Below, piece after piece: positions 36,873 to 45,981 of a stretch of DNA of 64,000 nucleotides. The notes below the pieces were generated by a model, which was given only the letters and a program-made list of their open reading frames with translations, was not told the DNA's origin and ran no database searches. Each line of letters opens with the position of its first letter. The stretch's first letter is position 1. Origin of the DNA: Alphaproteobacteria bacterium SO-S41 (GTDB lineage: Bacteria; Pseudomonadota; Alphaproteobacteria; Micropepsales; Micropepsaceae); the NCBI GenBank assembly GCA_019670725.1, contig AP024629.1:3410001-3474000 (forward strand), given 5' to 3'. A program made the position numbers and the translations under genes.

Positions 36873-37011
36873 CTCCGGTGGCTGGCGGCGGCAAGGGCGC
36901 GGAACTTAGTGCGCCCCCGGCGAAAGTGGAAACCGGAAATTGTCCGGCGGCGGTTGAAACACCGGCCGCGCCCTCCGATCTGGAAACCATGCGGGCGGGG
37001 GCCGCGCGACC

Positions 37012-37689
37012 ATGCCGTTGACTACACTCGACATCACGCTCATCGCCTTGCTGCTGGCCGCGGTGCCGGCGCGCGCATTGGTGCGCAGCCAGAGCGCTGA
37101 GACCTGGCGCGACCGCCCGCGGCTGACGCGGTATTTTGCGACGATGCGCGACATCGCCCTCCTGCTCGCCGCGCTCGCCTTCCTTTGGGTCAACGCGAAG
37201 CGGCCGATCGCCTGGCTGGGGCTCGACATCCCCATCGGCCCGCCCGGCCTGATCGGCCTCGCCATCGCCGCCGCGCTGATCGGAGTGCTCGGCCTCGCCA
37301 GCGCCCGCGCCAGGCCGCGTCCCGACATGAAGCGGCCCGACGCTGCCGCGATGTTTCCCGAAACGCCCGAGGAGCAGCGCGCCTTCGTCGCACTCGGCCT
37401 TTTCGTTGGCATCGGCTGGGAGCTGCTCTATCGCGGCTATCTGCTCTGGGCGCTGACGCCACTGATCGGTCAAGTCGCGGCCATCGCCCTCGCCGGCACC
37501 GCCTATGGCGTCGCGCACGGCTTCAAGTCGTGGCCGCAATTCATCGGCAGCATCGTCATGTCGCTGCTGTTCACCGTCGCCTATGTCGCGACGGAGAGCC
37601 TCTGGTGGCTGATGCTGATCCACACCGCGCTCGGCTTCGTCGGCTGGCTCTCGTATCGCCGCCTTCAGGGGCGCGCTTCTACCACTTAA
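37012..37689 (+). CDS. CPBP (Abi)-family membrane protein lacking canonical catalytic residues
   Basis: 225-residue integral membrane protein of the CPBP intramembrane protease family (Rce1-like). Hydrophobic segments fill residues 6-25, 46-62, 78-97, 127-150, 153-170 and 180-213. The EExxxR motif reads WELLYR at 136-141: the second Glu and the Arg are present, the first Glu is Trp. Motif 2 is YGVAH with His169. Motif 3 reads HTALG at 204-208, where His/Asn is expected at the end. It may therefore be an inactive member or a bacteriocin-immunity-like scaffold. The 3' end overlaps the convergent HAD gene by 11 bases. Confidence 0.75.
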   Translation: MPLTTLDITLIALLLAAVPARALVRSQSAETWRDRPRLTRYFATMRDIALLLAALAFLWVNAKRPIAWLGLDIPIGPPGLIGLAIAAALIGVLGLASARARPRPDMKRPDAAAMFPETPEEQRAFVALGLFVGIGWELLYRGYLLWALTPLIGQVAAIALAGTAYGVAHGFKSWPQFIGSIVMSLLFTVAYVATESLWWLMLIHTALGFVGWLSYRRLQGRASTT

Positions 37690-38548
37690 GCCGCGGCTGG
37701 AAGGCGACGGCGAAGAGGTCCTCGCCATCCAGTTCGCTCGCGACGCGCTTCGCCTCAGGCGCATCCGGCGAGGCGCCGAAGCGTTCGGCGTGGATGCCGC
37801 TGGAAATCAGCAGCGCGTCGATGCCGGTGCGGTTGGCGCCGAGAATGTCGGTCTGCATCCCGTCGCCCACCGCGAGGATGCGCGTCAGGTCCAGCTTGCG
37901 CCCCGCCAGCGCCTCGAGCTTCACCTGCGCCTGGTCGTAGATCGCGGGGTGCGGCTTGCCGAAATAGGTGACCTCGCCGCCGATCGCCTCATAGGCGGCC
38001 GCGACCGCGCCGGCGCACCAGATCAGCCGCGTGCCGCGATGGACCTTGATATCAGGGTTGGCGCACAGCATCGGCAGGCCGCGCTCGCGCGCCGTCGCCA
38101 ACGTGTCCTTGTAGTGCTCGGGGCCTTCGCGCTCGTCGTCGAAGAGGCCGGTGCAGAGAATGACCTCCGCGCCGTCCAGCTTCGCTTCCTTCGCCTCGCT
38201 CAGCCCGGCCCACACTGCGCGATCGCGCTCCGGTCCCAGATGGAAGAAGGGCTGGCCGGCCCGGCGCTGCATCTCACTGCGCGCGGCATCGCCGGAGGTC
38301 AGGATGCCGTCATAGGCTTCGCGCGCGACACCCAGCTGATCCAGCATCTCGATGACGCTGTCGCCGGGCCGCGGCGCGTTGGAAAGCAGCAGGATCGGGC
38401 CGCGTTCGGCGCGGAAGCGCGAGAGCGCCGCGACGGCGGGCGCGAAGGCTGCCTTGCCGTCATGCACGACGCCCCAGACGTCGCAAAGCATCGCGTCGTA
38501 GTGCCCGGCTATGTCGCCCAGCGAGGCGATCTCAGGGATCGAAGACAT
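37679..38548 (-). CDS. HAD-superfamily class IIA phosphatase (TIGR01459-like)
   Basis: 289-residue HAD hydrolase of the class IIA (NagD-like) type. The nucleophile motif DVWGV follows MLCDVWGVVHDGKAAF near residue 22, then LLLSNAPRP (motif 2), a class IIA cap with GTRLIWCAGAVAAAYEAIGGEVTYFGKPHPAIYD, and the acidic motif AVGDGMQTDILGANRTGIDALLI. Substrates for this subgroup are not established; sugar phosphates or nucleotides are typical. Monocistronic, convergent with the CPBP gene. Confidence 0.88.
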   Translation of the reverse strand: MSSIPEIASLGDIAGHYDAMLCDVWGVVHDGKAAFAPAVAALSRFRAERGPILLLSNAPRPGDSVIEMLDQLGVAREAYDGILTSGDAARSEMQRRAGQPFFHLGPERDRAVWAGLSEAKEAKLDGAEVILCTGLFDDEREGPEHYKDTLATARERGLPMLCANPDIKVHRGTRLIWCAGAVAAAYEAIGGEVTYFGKPHPAIYDQAQVKLEALAGRKLDLTRILAVGDGMQTDILGANRTGIDALLISSGIHAERFGASPDAPEAKRVASELDGEDLFAVAFQPRLKW

Positions 38549-38615
38549 GATGGTTAGCGGGCTCGCATGCCGCGGCCGGTCACGTCAAGCGAAGGCTTGA
38601 TGACTCGGGGCCAGA

Positions 38616-39983
38616 TCAGCCCGCCGCGCGCTTCTGCGTGCGGGCCTGGAACAGCGCCGTCATGCCCGCTGGCTGCGGCGCGGGCGCCGGCGCTGCGGGG
38701 GCCGGAGCGCGGTCCTCAACGCGGGCGACCGGCACATCGTCTTCCTTGGCGGCGCGGGGTTCGCCGAACAGGAAGCCCTGACCGTAGTCGATGGAGAAAT
38801 CGAGGAGATCGACGACCTGGCGCTCGGTTTCGATCTTCTCACCCACGAGAGCTATGCCGCTGCGCGCCAGCAGCTCGCGGAAGTCTTCCAGGCGGATGCC
38901 GAGCGCGGTCTGGGTATCGGGGTTCATCAGCAGCGCGGGCGACGCCTTGATGAAGCGCACGCCGCGCTTGCGCAGCGGCTCGATCTCGAAATCGAGATGG
39001 GCGACGCGGTCCATCGAGAAGGCGAAGCCGAGTTCGGCGAGCGAGCGCAGGCTCGCATCCTCGCCCGGCCCCATCGCCGCGAACGCCGCCTGCGGCAGTT
39101 CAAACACGATCTGGTCGCGGAGGTCGCGATGGGCGCGCATAAAATCGACAAATTGCGGAAAGAACGCCGCATCGTTCAGCGAATGGATCGAGATGTTGCA
39201 GAACACCCCGACCTCGCGCTGCTTGGCGGTGAGGCGGCGGATGAACTGGACGCAGCGGAACAGCAGCAGATTGTCGACGGTCGACATCAAGCCGCGCGCT
39301 TCCGCGACCTTCAGATACTGCGCGGGCATGATGACCGCGCCGTCGGGCGTGCGCAGCCGCGTCAAGGCTTCGTAGAATTTCAGCTTGCGCTGCGGCAGGC
39401 TGACGACTGGCTGGATATAGAGATCGACGCGGTTCTCGATCAGCGAGCGCTGGATGAGATCGAACAGGCGTCCGTCGCTCTCGGCCTCCTGCGGCGCCAG
39501 CAGCTGCGGTGCGGGCTGCAGCGTCATCGCGGCGCCCGAACGCAGCCGCGCCTGCAGCCGGCGTGTTTCGCCCGCCGTTTCGGCATGCGCAGCCTCGACG
39601 GCCTGCACGCGCTTTACCATGGATTCCGCGAACTGCCGGACCAGCGTCTCCAGCAGCTTCATCTCCGCCGCGAGCTTGCCCTCGCGAATGAAGTGTTCGT
39701 CGTCGGCCTTGGCGAGCAGATCCTGCATGCGCTGCCCGGCCTGCGAGATCTGGTCGGCATTGATGAGATCGGCGCGTTTCAGCGCGATCAGGTCCTTCTG
39801 CAGCAGCGCCCGGTCGCGGCGGCGCACCCCGACATTCTGCAATTGCGAGCCGACGCCGAAGATCGCGAGGCCCAGCACGCCCGCCACGCCGGGGGACGCG
39901 CCCATATTCATGGCCAGCAGCGACGCACCCGCACCTGCCACGGCGCAGCCCAGCGTCACCAGCGCATCGGAAAAATTCGACAT
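38616..39983 (-). CDS. EAL-domain protein, TipF-like
   Basis: 455-residue protein with two hydrophobic N-terminal segments (about residues 8-25 and 28-43), a long helical coiled-coil region (about 55-160), a short linker and a C-terminal EAL domain. EAL motif is present in FYEALTRLRTPDG. The expected DDFGTG reads SMDRVAH, so phosphodiesterase catalysis is doubtful; KAS and GEKIETE remain. This matches the architecture of Caulobacter TipF, a c-di-GMP receptor needed for flagellum placement. Assignment is by layout, and no flagellar genes are in the window. It ends in a Pro/Ala-rich tail. ATG 39983 chosen. Confidence 0.82.
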   Translation of the reverse strand: MSNFSDALVTLGCAVAGAGASLLAMNMGASPGVAGVLGLAIFGVGSQLQNVGVRRRDRALLQKDLIALKRADLINADQISQAGQRMQDLLAKADDEHFIREGKLAAEMKLLETLVRQFAESMVKRVQAVEAAHAETAGETRRLQARLRSGAAMTLQPAPQLLAPQEAESDGRLFDLIQRSLIENRVDLYIQPVVSLPQRKLKFYEALTRLRTPDGAVIMPAQYLKVAEARGLMSTVDNLLLFRCVQFIRRLTAKQREVGVFCNISIHSLNDAAFFPQFVDFMRAHRDLRDQIVFELPQAAFAAMGPGEDASLRSLAELGFAFSMDRVAHLDFEIEPLRKRGVRFIKASPALLMNPDTQTALGIRLEDFRELLARSGIALVGEKIETERQVVDLLDFSIDYGQGFLFGEPRAAKEDDVPVARVEDRAPAPAAPAPAPQPAGMTALFQARTQKRAAG

Positions 39984-40125
39984 TCTGTCCCCGGAGCCGC
40001 GGCCGGCCTTCGGCCCGCCGCCAATCCTCACCAAACTGACGCGGCCATGGTTTATGGAGCGTTAACCTTGGTGAACGCCGCCGGGATGGCGTAGGCTCGG
40101 GCCATTGCAACTTGGGAGATAGGCC

Positions 40126-40608
40126 ATGACCACGGCACACGATTTCAGCTTCACGACCATCGAAGGCAAGCCGCTGAAGCTCAGCGAGTTCGCGGGCAAG
40201 GCGGTTTTGCTCGTCAACACCGCCTCCGCCTGCGGCCTCACGCCCCAGTACAAGGGCCTCCAGGAACTCTGGGACGCCAAGAAGGACGGCGGCCTCGTCG
40301 TCCTCGGCGTCCCCTCCAACGATTTCGGCGCGCAGGAACCCGGCACCGAAGCCGAGGTGAAGGACTTCTGCGAAGCCCGTTTCGGCGTCTCGTTCCCGCT
40401 GACCTCGAAGAACCCGGTGATCGGCGCCGAGGCCCACCCGCTCTACAAGTGGATCGGCGAGCAGACCGGCGAAGCCGGCCTGCCGAAGTGGAACTTCCAC
40501 AAATATCTGATCGCCAAGGACGGCACCCTCGCCGGCACGTTCGGCTCCATGACCGCCCCCGAAGCCCCCGAACTCACCGCCGCCATCGACAAGGCGCTGG
40601 GGGCGTAA
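40126..40608 (+). CDS. Glutathione peroxidase-family thiol peroxidase
   Basis: 160-residue thioredoxin-fold peroxidase. The catalytic Cys36 is in VNTASACGLTPQYKGLQELW, Gln is in QYKGLQ, and Trp is in the KWNFHKYLIAKDG segment, giving the Cys-Gln-Trp triad. It is a cysteine rather than selenocysteine enzyme and cytoplasmic (no signal). It reduces hydrogen and lipid peroxides, with thioredoxin or glutathione as donor; bacterial members often prefer thioredoxin. Preceded by a long A/T-rich promoter-like stretch and followed by a family A repeat. Confidence 0.92.
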   Translation: MTTAHDFSFTTIEGKPLKLSEFAGKAVLLVNTASACGLTPQYKGLQELWDAKKDGGLVVLGVPSNDFGAQEPGTEAEVKDFCEARFGVSFPLTSKNPVIGAEAHPLYKWIGEQTGEAGLPKWNFHKYLIAKDGTLAGTFGSMTAPEAPELTAAIDKALGA

Positions 40609-40620
40609 CCCCTCCCTCAC

Positions 40621-40749
40621 CGTCATCCCGGGCGAGGCCGCCGCAGGCGCCCGATATCCGGGACCCAGGGGCCGCAAGCGCATCAGCCCAGTCACCTGGG
40701 TCCCGGCTCTCCCCCTCGGGTCAAGCCCGAGGGTACGGCCGGGATGACG
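40621..40749. repeat. Nested paired-hairpin repeat, family A
   Basis: Outer arms CGTCATCCCGG (40621-40631) and CCGGGATGACG (40739-40749); inner arms CCGGGACCCAGG (40658-40669) and CCTGGGTCCCGG (40695-40706), all perfect. It lies in the gap between the glutathione peroxidase and vWA genes, and no other signal is seen in that gap. Confidence 0.8.
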
Positions 40750-40821
40750 ATGTTGGCGGGTTGCTCCAAGCATCGATCACCCTAAGATCGGCCTTCGTTC
40801 TGTTCGGGTGATCGCCGTCTG

Positions 40822-42780
40822 ATGCTGTACCGTCTCACCCGACTCTTCCTCCTGTGCCTCGCCGCCGCCCTCATCACCCCGGCGCACGCGGACACCCCCG
40901 CGCCCACGGTCATCGTGGTCGATTCCTCCAACTCGATGTCCGCCGCGCTCGACGGCGAGGCGCGGCTCGATACCGCGCGCAAGGTGCTGAACAGCCTGCT
41001 GGCGGAGTGGCGCGCCGACGCGCCGCTCGGCCTCATCGCCTATGGCCATCGCCGCAAGAGCGACTGCGACGACATCGAAGTCCTCGCCCCGATCGGCCCG
41101 GTCGATGCGCCGGCGCTCGCCGAGCGGCTCACCGCCCTCCGCGCCAAAGGCAAGACGCCCCTCGCCTCGTCGATCGAGCGCGCGGCGGACTTGCTCAGCG
41201 CCAATGGCGCGGGCGGCACGATCATCCTCGTCACCGACGGTATCGAGACCTGCCGCGCCGATCCCTGCGCCGTCGCGGCGGCGCTGCACAAGGCGAATGC
41301 GGGCCTGCGCATCCACGTCATAGGCTTTGCGGTCGATGCCAAGGACGAGGAACAGCTCTCCTGCATCGCCGAGGCCGGCGGCGGCGACTATCGCACCGCC
41401 TCCAACGCCGAAACCCTGCTCGCGGAAATGGACGAGGTCGCCGCGAAAGCCGTCGCAGCGCCCTTACCGCCACCCGCGCCTGAACCACCGCCCCCGCCGC
41501 CGACCCCCGAACCGCCGCGCGCCTTGCATGTCGCCTTCACCGCCGTCATCAAGGGCGAAGGTCCGCTGGTCGACTATCCCGCCGACTGGCGGATCACGGG
41601 TATCGGCGACAGCAGCTTCACCTATGAAGGCAGCGCCCGCGGCCTCAGCCTGGAACTTCTTCCCGGCCGCTATGCCGTCGAGGCGCGCGCCAGCAATGCG
41701 CTGGGCAAGACCGAGATCGAGGTCACCGCCGACACGTCGACCGTCGAGATCGAACTCCCTGCCGGCCGCCTCACCGCGCACGCCGTCGCCTACAAGGGCG
41801 CCGCCGCGCTCGACGAGACCGCGGGCCTGATCTGGACCCTCGAACCGCTCGATGGTCAGGGCGCCGTCGCCCCGCCCACCATCGCCAAGCCCGCCTGGCT
41901 GCTCGCCCCCGGCCGCTATCGCCTCACCGTCACGCGGGGGCCGCAGACGGCGACGGCCGAGGTCACCATCGCGCCGGGCACACCCGTCGACAGCGAACTC
42001 AGCTTCAAGCTGGGTGAACTGAAACTCTCCGCCGCCATCGCCGCCGAGGGCGATCCGCTCATCGACTGGAGCGGGATGATCTGGCGTGCCCTTAAGGCGG
42101 ACGGCAGCGTCGCCGCCGAAAGCCAGAACGAAGCCCAGCCGCTCTTCGTGCTGCCCGAAGGCGCCTATACCGTCGAACTCGGCCTCGCCGGTGCTACGCT
42201 GAAAGCCACGCTCGACGTTCGTGAAGGCGCCACACTCGACCATCGCTTCGTCGTGCCGACGGGGACGCGCACCTTCATCGCCGCCTTGTCCGACACGGCC
42301 GAGCCACTCAGCGACTGGCGCGACACCTACTGGACGGTGACGCCGGTCGAAGCCATCGGCCTCGAGGCCGGCAAGCCGGTCGCCGAGAACCAGGGCGTCA
42401 GCGGACCCGAATTGATGCTGATGCCGGGACGCTGGACCGCCAGCGTGGTCAGCGGCCTCGTCACCGTCACGGCCGACTTCACCGTCGCGCCCGACACGAC
42501 CGAGACCGTCCGCATCAATCTCAACGCCGCCAAGCTCCACCTCGACGCCGCGCCGGCGCCAGGCGCGCCCGAGGCGGTGAACATCGTCTTCACGCTCGTC
42601 TCGGCCGCGACGCCCGACGCCGTGCCCCTTACCCTCGGCGGCAGCCGCCGCACCCTCGACGCCATTGTGTCAGCCGGAAAATGGCGCGTGGTGGCGACCG
42701 ACGAGCAGGGCCGCACGGTCGAACAAGACCTCGACCTCGCAGCGGGCGACACACGCGATGTTGCGCTGGTCCTGAAATAG
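40822..42780 (+). CDS. Secreted von Willebrand factor A protein with five tandem beta-sandwich repeats
   Basis: 652-residue exported protein. A signal peptide (about residues 1-23) is followed by a vWA domain with MIDAS DxSxS (Asp34, Ser36, Ser38 in VVDSSNSMS), KGKTPLASSIE and VTDGIETC. A Pro-rich linker (about 212-235) leads to five repeats of about 75-100 residues. Each repeat ends in LPGRYAVEAR-like strands (LAPGRYRLTV, LPEGAYTVEL, LMPGRWTASV, VSAGKWRVVA) and several contain an LIDW/LSDW-like motif. The domain order suggests a periplasmic or surface binding protein with metal-dependent ligand binding. No sortase or anchor signal is seen. Confidence 0.85.
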   Translation: MLYRLTRLFLLCLAAALITPAHADTPAPTVIVVDSSNSMSAALDGEARLDTARKVLNSLLAEWRADAPLGLIAYGHRRKSDCDDIEVLAPIGPVDAPALAERLTALRAKGKTPLASSIERAADLLSANGAGGTIILVTDGIETCRADPCAVAAALHKANAGLRIHVIGFAVDAKDEEQLSCIAEAGGGDYRTASNAETLLAEMDEVAAKAVAAPLPPPAPEPPPPPPTPEPPRALHVAFTAVIKGEGPLVDYPADWRITGIGDSSFTYEGSARGLSLELLPGRYAVEARASNALGKTEIEVTADTSTVEIELPAGRLTAHAVAYKGAAALDETAGLIWTLEPLDGQGAVAPPTIAKPAWLLAPGRYRLTVTRGPQTATAEVTIAPGTPVDSELSFKLGELKLSAAIAAEGDPLIDWSGMIWRALKADGSVAAESQNEAQPLFVLPEGAYTVELGLAGATLKATLDVREGATLDHRFVVPTGTRTFIAALSDTAEPLSDWRDTYWTVTPVEAIGLEAGKPVAENQGVSGPELMLMPGRWTASVVSGLVTVTADFTVAPDTTETVRINLNAAKLHLDAAPAPGAPEAVNIVFTLVSAATPDAVPLTLGGSRRTLDAIVSAGKWRVVATDEQGRTVEQDLDLAAGDTRDVALVLK

Positions 42781-42857
42781 CGAGCCGGGAAGCGGCGCGC
42801 TTGCCACGCGCCCGCTCCCCGCGTTCTATGCCCGGCACAAAAATGGGGAGACATCCA

Positions 42858-43628
42858 ATGCCCGAGAACATCTTCGACCTGACCGGCAAGGTCGCGCTCA
42901 TCACCGGCTCGACCAAGGGCATCGGCAAGGCGATCGCCTATCGCATGGCGCAGCACGGCGCGAAGGTCGTGGTCTCCAGCCGCAAGGCCGACGCCGTCGA
43001 GGCGGTGACCGCCGAGATCAACGCCGACTTCCCCGGCCACGCCGTCGGCATCCCCTGCAATATCGGCTACAAGGAACAGCTCCAGCAGCTGGTCGCGAAA
43101 ACCCACGAAGCGTTCGGCAAGATCGACGTCCTCGTCTGCAACGCCGCGATCAATCCCTTCGCGGGCTCGATGGCCGACTGCCCCGACGACGCCTTCGACA
43201 AGATCATGGCGACCAACGTCCGCTCGAACGTGTGGCTCTGCAACATGGTCATCCCCGAGATGAAGGAGCGCAAGGACGGTTCGATCGTCATCGTCTCATC
43301 AATCGGCGGCCTCAAGGGCTCGAACATCCTGGGCGCCTACGGCATCTCCAAGGCCGCCGACTTCCAGGTCGCGCGCAACATCGCGGTCGAGTACGGCCCG
43401 CACAATATCCGCGCCAACGCCATCGCGCCCGGCCTCATCAAGACCGACTTCGCGCGCTATCTGTGGGAGAGCCCCGATATCCTGAAGGCCTCGACGTCGG
43501 GCGCGCCGCTGCGCCGCATCGGCGAGCCCGACGAGATCGCTGGCATGGCCGTGTTCCTCGCCTCGAAGGCCGGCGCCTTCACCACCGGCCAGGGCATCGT
43601 GATCGACGGCGGATCGACGATCAGCTGA
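42858..43628 (+). CDS. Short-chain dehydrogenase/reductase
   Basis: 256-residue classical SDR. TGSTKGIG lies at residues 16-23 (NAD(P) binding), NAAINPF near 95, the Ser of SSIGGLKG, and the catalytic YGISK at 161-165. ATG 42858 has GGGGAGA 7 bases upstream. An N-terminal preference for NADP is suggested by SSRKADAV after beta2. Sequence form is near the DHRS4-like/SDR family that often accompanies acyl-CoA metabolism genes; the substrate is unknown. The next gene starts only 3 bases later. Confidence 0.9.
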   Translation: MPENIFDLTGKVALITGSTKGIGKAIAYRMAQHGAKVVVSSRKADAVEAVTAEINADFPGHAVGIPCNIGYKEQLQQLVAKTHEAFGKIDVLVCNAAINPFAGSMADCPDDAFDKIMATNVRSNVWLCNMVIPEMKERKDGSIVIVSSIGGLKGSNILGAYGISKAADFQVARNIAVEYGPHNIRANAIAPGLIKTDFARYLWESPDILKASTSGAPLRRIGEPDEIAGMAVFLASKAGAFTTGQGIVIDGGSTIS

Positions 43629-43630
43629 AC

Positions 43631-45538
43631 GTGGCTTGGCGGGGGATCATCGCGGGGGCGATGCTCGCGGCGCTAGCGCTTCTGCCGGCGGCGCGGGCTG
43701 AGCAGGCGCTGCCCGATCCCGTCCAGCTCGAAGCTTATGTCGACGGCGTCGTCGAAGCCTATCGCCGCAGCGAAGGCATCGCCGGCGTCACCGTCGCGGT
43801 GGTCGGCCGCGACGGCGTGCTGCTGGAGAAGGGCTATGGTTTTGCGGCGCTGGAGCCGCGCCGCGCCGTCGATCCCGCCAAGACGCTGTTTCGCATCGCC
43901 TCGATCTCCAAGACCTTCACCTACATCATGGCGATGCAGCTGAAGGCCGAGGGCAAGCTCGACCTCAACGCGCCCGCCGACACCTACCTGCCCGATGCGC
44001 TGAAATTCACCGGCGACGGCTTCTCGCCGCCGCGCGTCATCGAACTGATGCAGCACACTGCGGGCTTCGAGGATTCAGCGCTCGGCCATCTCTTCATGCG
44101 CGACGCCTCGCCGCCGCTCGAAGACTATCTCGTGCGCTACCGGCCGAAGCGCGTTCGCCCGCCGGGCGCCGCCGCGGTCTATTCCAACTACAGCGTCGCC
44201 CTGCTCGGCCTCATCATCGCGCGGCTCGACGGGCATTCATTCGAGGACAGCGTCGAGGCGCGCATCCTGAAACCGCTGGGCCTTAGCGGCGTCAGCTTCC
44301 GCGAGCCCGCCGACGATCCCGCGCTCGGCACGGTCACCTCGCGCGGCTTCAAGCGCCAGGCGGGCTGGTACCAGCCGCAGGGCGCCATCCACATCGCGCA
44401 TATCGCGCCCGCCGCGGCGGCCTCCGCCAGCGCCGAGGGCATGGGCCGCTATATGCGGATGCTGCTGAACGGCGGCGCGCTCGACGGCGTCACCATCCTC
44501 AATCCCGCGAGCTTCGCGGAGATGACCTCCGCCTCGTTCCGTAACGCACCTGAGTCAGGTGCGCTGATGCACGGCTTCTTCTCGCGGCGCTATGGCGCGC
44601 TGCAAAGCCTCGAGCATGACGGCTCCGCGCTCGCCTTCCAGTCGAACATGGTGCTGTGGCCCGAGGCCGGGCTCGGCGTCTTCGTCGCGGTCAACACCCA
44701 GACCGGGTCCTCGCTAACCGCTGCCTTGCCGCGGCTCATCCTCGAACATTTCGTGCCCGCCGGACGGCCAGACGAGGTGCGCGGCACGGGCATCACCGAG
44801 GCGGGCGCCGCCGACCTCACCGGCGCCTACGCCGCCGAGCGGCGCAACCGCTCCAGCTTCGAGGGTTTCCTTTACCGGCTCGACGACGCGACCACGGTCA
44901 CGGTGCGGCGCGACGATACGGTGGTGATCAGCACCGGCGATTCCACCGCGCGCTATGCCTTCGAATCCGAGAACGTCCTGCGCGCGCTGGAATCCAACGG
45001 CCGGGTCAAGATCCTGCGCAGCCCCGACGGGGCGGTCATCGGCTATTTCCCGTCGGGCGGCGCGGCGATGGCGCTGAAGCTCGATCTCATCGACACGCCG
45101 ATGGTGCTCACCCTCGTGCTCGGCGCGCTGCTCGCCGCGTCGCTCTTCAGCCTCGCCGCGACGGTTGCGCGCATCCGCTATCGCGGCGGCGTCGGCCAGG
45201 GTATCGGCGAGCGCGCCGCGGCCATCGTGCAGACGATCACCGCCCTCCTCTGGCTCGGCACGCCGGCTTTGCTCGCCGTTGCGGCACTGCCCATGACCAC
45301 GCCGGAGGTCGCGATCTACGACTATCCCGGCACGCTCATTCCCTGGGCGCGCATCGCGCTGCACGCCGCCGGCGCTGCGAGCCTCCTGCTCGTCGTCATG
45401 TTGGTACCGGCCTGGACCGGCCATAGCTGGCACATCCGCCGCCTCACCTTCACGGCCTATGCCGTACTTGCCGTGGCGATGACCGCTCTGCTCTGGCGCT
45501 GGGGCGCCCTGCTGACCCCGCTCACCATTGCAGGGTGA
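43631..45538 (+). CDS. Serine beta-lactamase-family hydrolase with C-terminal membrane domain
   Basis: 635-residue protein. The signal peptide MAWRGIIAGAMLAALALLPAARA is followed by a class C/AmpC-like penicillin-recognising fold. SxxK is SISK at 91-94, the YSN motif is in VYSNYSVALLG, and a GRYMRMLLNGG segment follows. A beta domain covers about residues 390-490, and the C-terminus has four hydrophobic segments (about 485-505, 534-554, 570-588, 612-630). This is the ESTHER/EstB-type serine hydrolase layout, likely anchored in the inner membrane with the catalytic part in the periplasm. GTG start, 3 bases after the SDR. Beta-lactam resistance is not implied. Confidence 0.85.
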   Translation: MAWRGIIAGAMLAALALLPAARAEQALPDPVQLEAYVDGVVEAYRRSEGIAGVTVAVVGRDGVLLEKGYGFAALEPRRAVDPAKTLFRIASISKTFTYIMAMQLKAEGKLDLNAPADTYLPDALKFTGDGFSPPRVIELMQHTAGFEDSALGHLFMRDASPPLEDYLVRYRPKRVRPPGAAAVYSNYSVALLGLIIARLDGHSFEDSVEARILKPLGLSGVSFREPADDPALGTVTSRGFKRQAGWYQPQGAIHIAHIAPAAAASASAEGMGRYMRMLLNGGALDGVTILNPASFAEMTSASFRNAPESGALMHGFFSRRYGALQSLEHDGSALAFQSNMVLWPEAGLGVFVAVNTQTGSSLTAALPRLILEHFVPAGRPDEVRGTGITEAGAADLTGAYAAERRNRSSFEGFLYRLDDATTVTVRRDDTVVISTGDSTARYAFESENVLRALESNGRVKILRSPDGAVIGYFPSGGAAMALKLDLIDTPMVLTLVLGALLAASLFSLAATVARIRYRGGVGQGIGERAAAIVQTITALLWLGTPALLAVAALPMTTPEVAIYDYPGTLIPWARIALHAAGAASLLLVVMLVPAWTGHSWHIRRLTFTAYAVLAVAMTALLWRWGALLTPLTIAG

Positions 45539-45541
45539 CGG

Positions 45542-45934
45542 TCAGGCGCCGATGAAGCGGTCCACCACGGCCTGCTCGGCGTCATGGACCCAGCATTCCC
45601 GCAGCTGGCCGTCGGCGATGCGATAGACCAGCACGCGCTCCAGCTCCGCGACCTCGCCGCCCACCTCGAACCGTTCACGCGCCACAATCGTCGCCCGCGC
45701 CGCGCCGGCCATAATATCGACGATCTCGACCAGCTTGCGCCCCGTCGCGCGGCTCATCTCGGCCAGCGCCTTCAGCGCCGCGTCCTTGCCGGCATGCGTC
45801 CCGCTCAACCGGTTCGCGCCGCCGTAATGCAGCGTGAAATCGTCATGATACAGCGCGAACAACGTCGCCAGATCGCCCCTTTGCCAGGCCTCGGCATAGG
45901 CTTCGGCGATTTTGAGATTTTCAGCTGCGGTCAT
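45542..45934 (-). CDS. SnoaL/NTF2-like protein
   Basis: 130-residue protein with the NTF2-like cone fold pattern: AYAEAWQRGDLATLFALYHDDFTLHYGG at the N-terminus, ELERVLVYRIADGQLRECWVHDAEQAVVD at the C-terminus. Such folds host isomerases, lyases and binding proteins. Ligand and reaction cannot be told. It ends 3 bases from the convergent beta-lactamase-family gene end and is followed upstream by the PLP enzyme gene, which is 47 bases away and in the same direction. Confidence 0.8.
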   Translation of the reverse strand: MTAAENLKIAEAYAEAWQRGDLATLFALYHDDFTLHYGGANRLSGTHAGKDAALKALAEMSRATGRKLVEIVDIMAGAARATIVARERFEVGGEVAELERVLVYRIADGQLRECWVHDAEQAVVDRFIGA

Positions 45935-45981
45935 CGCGCCTGACTAAGCTCCGCTCTGACATCCCGCAATTACCTCCGAGG

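Noticed and set aside
36873-37011. FMN riboswitch candidate upstream of the maoC-ribF unit
   Set aside because: The conserved AGGGT/GGCGGG-type RFN-element blocks are not seen.
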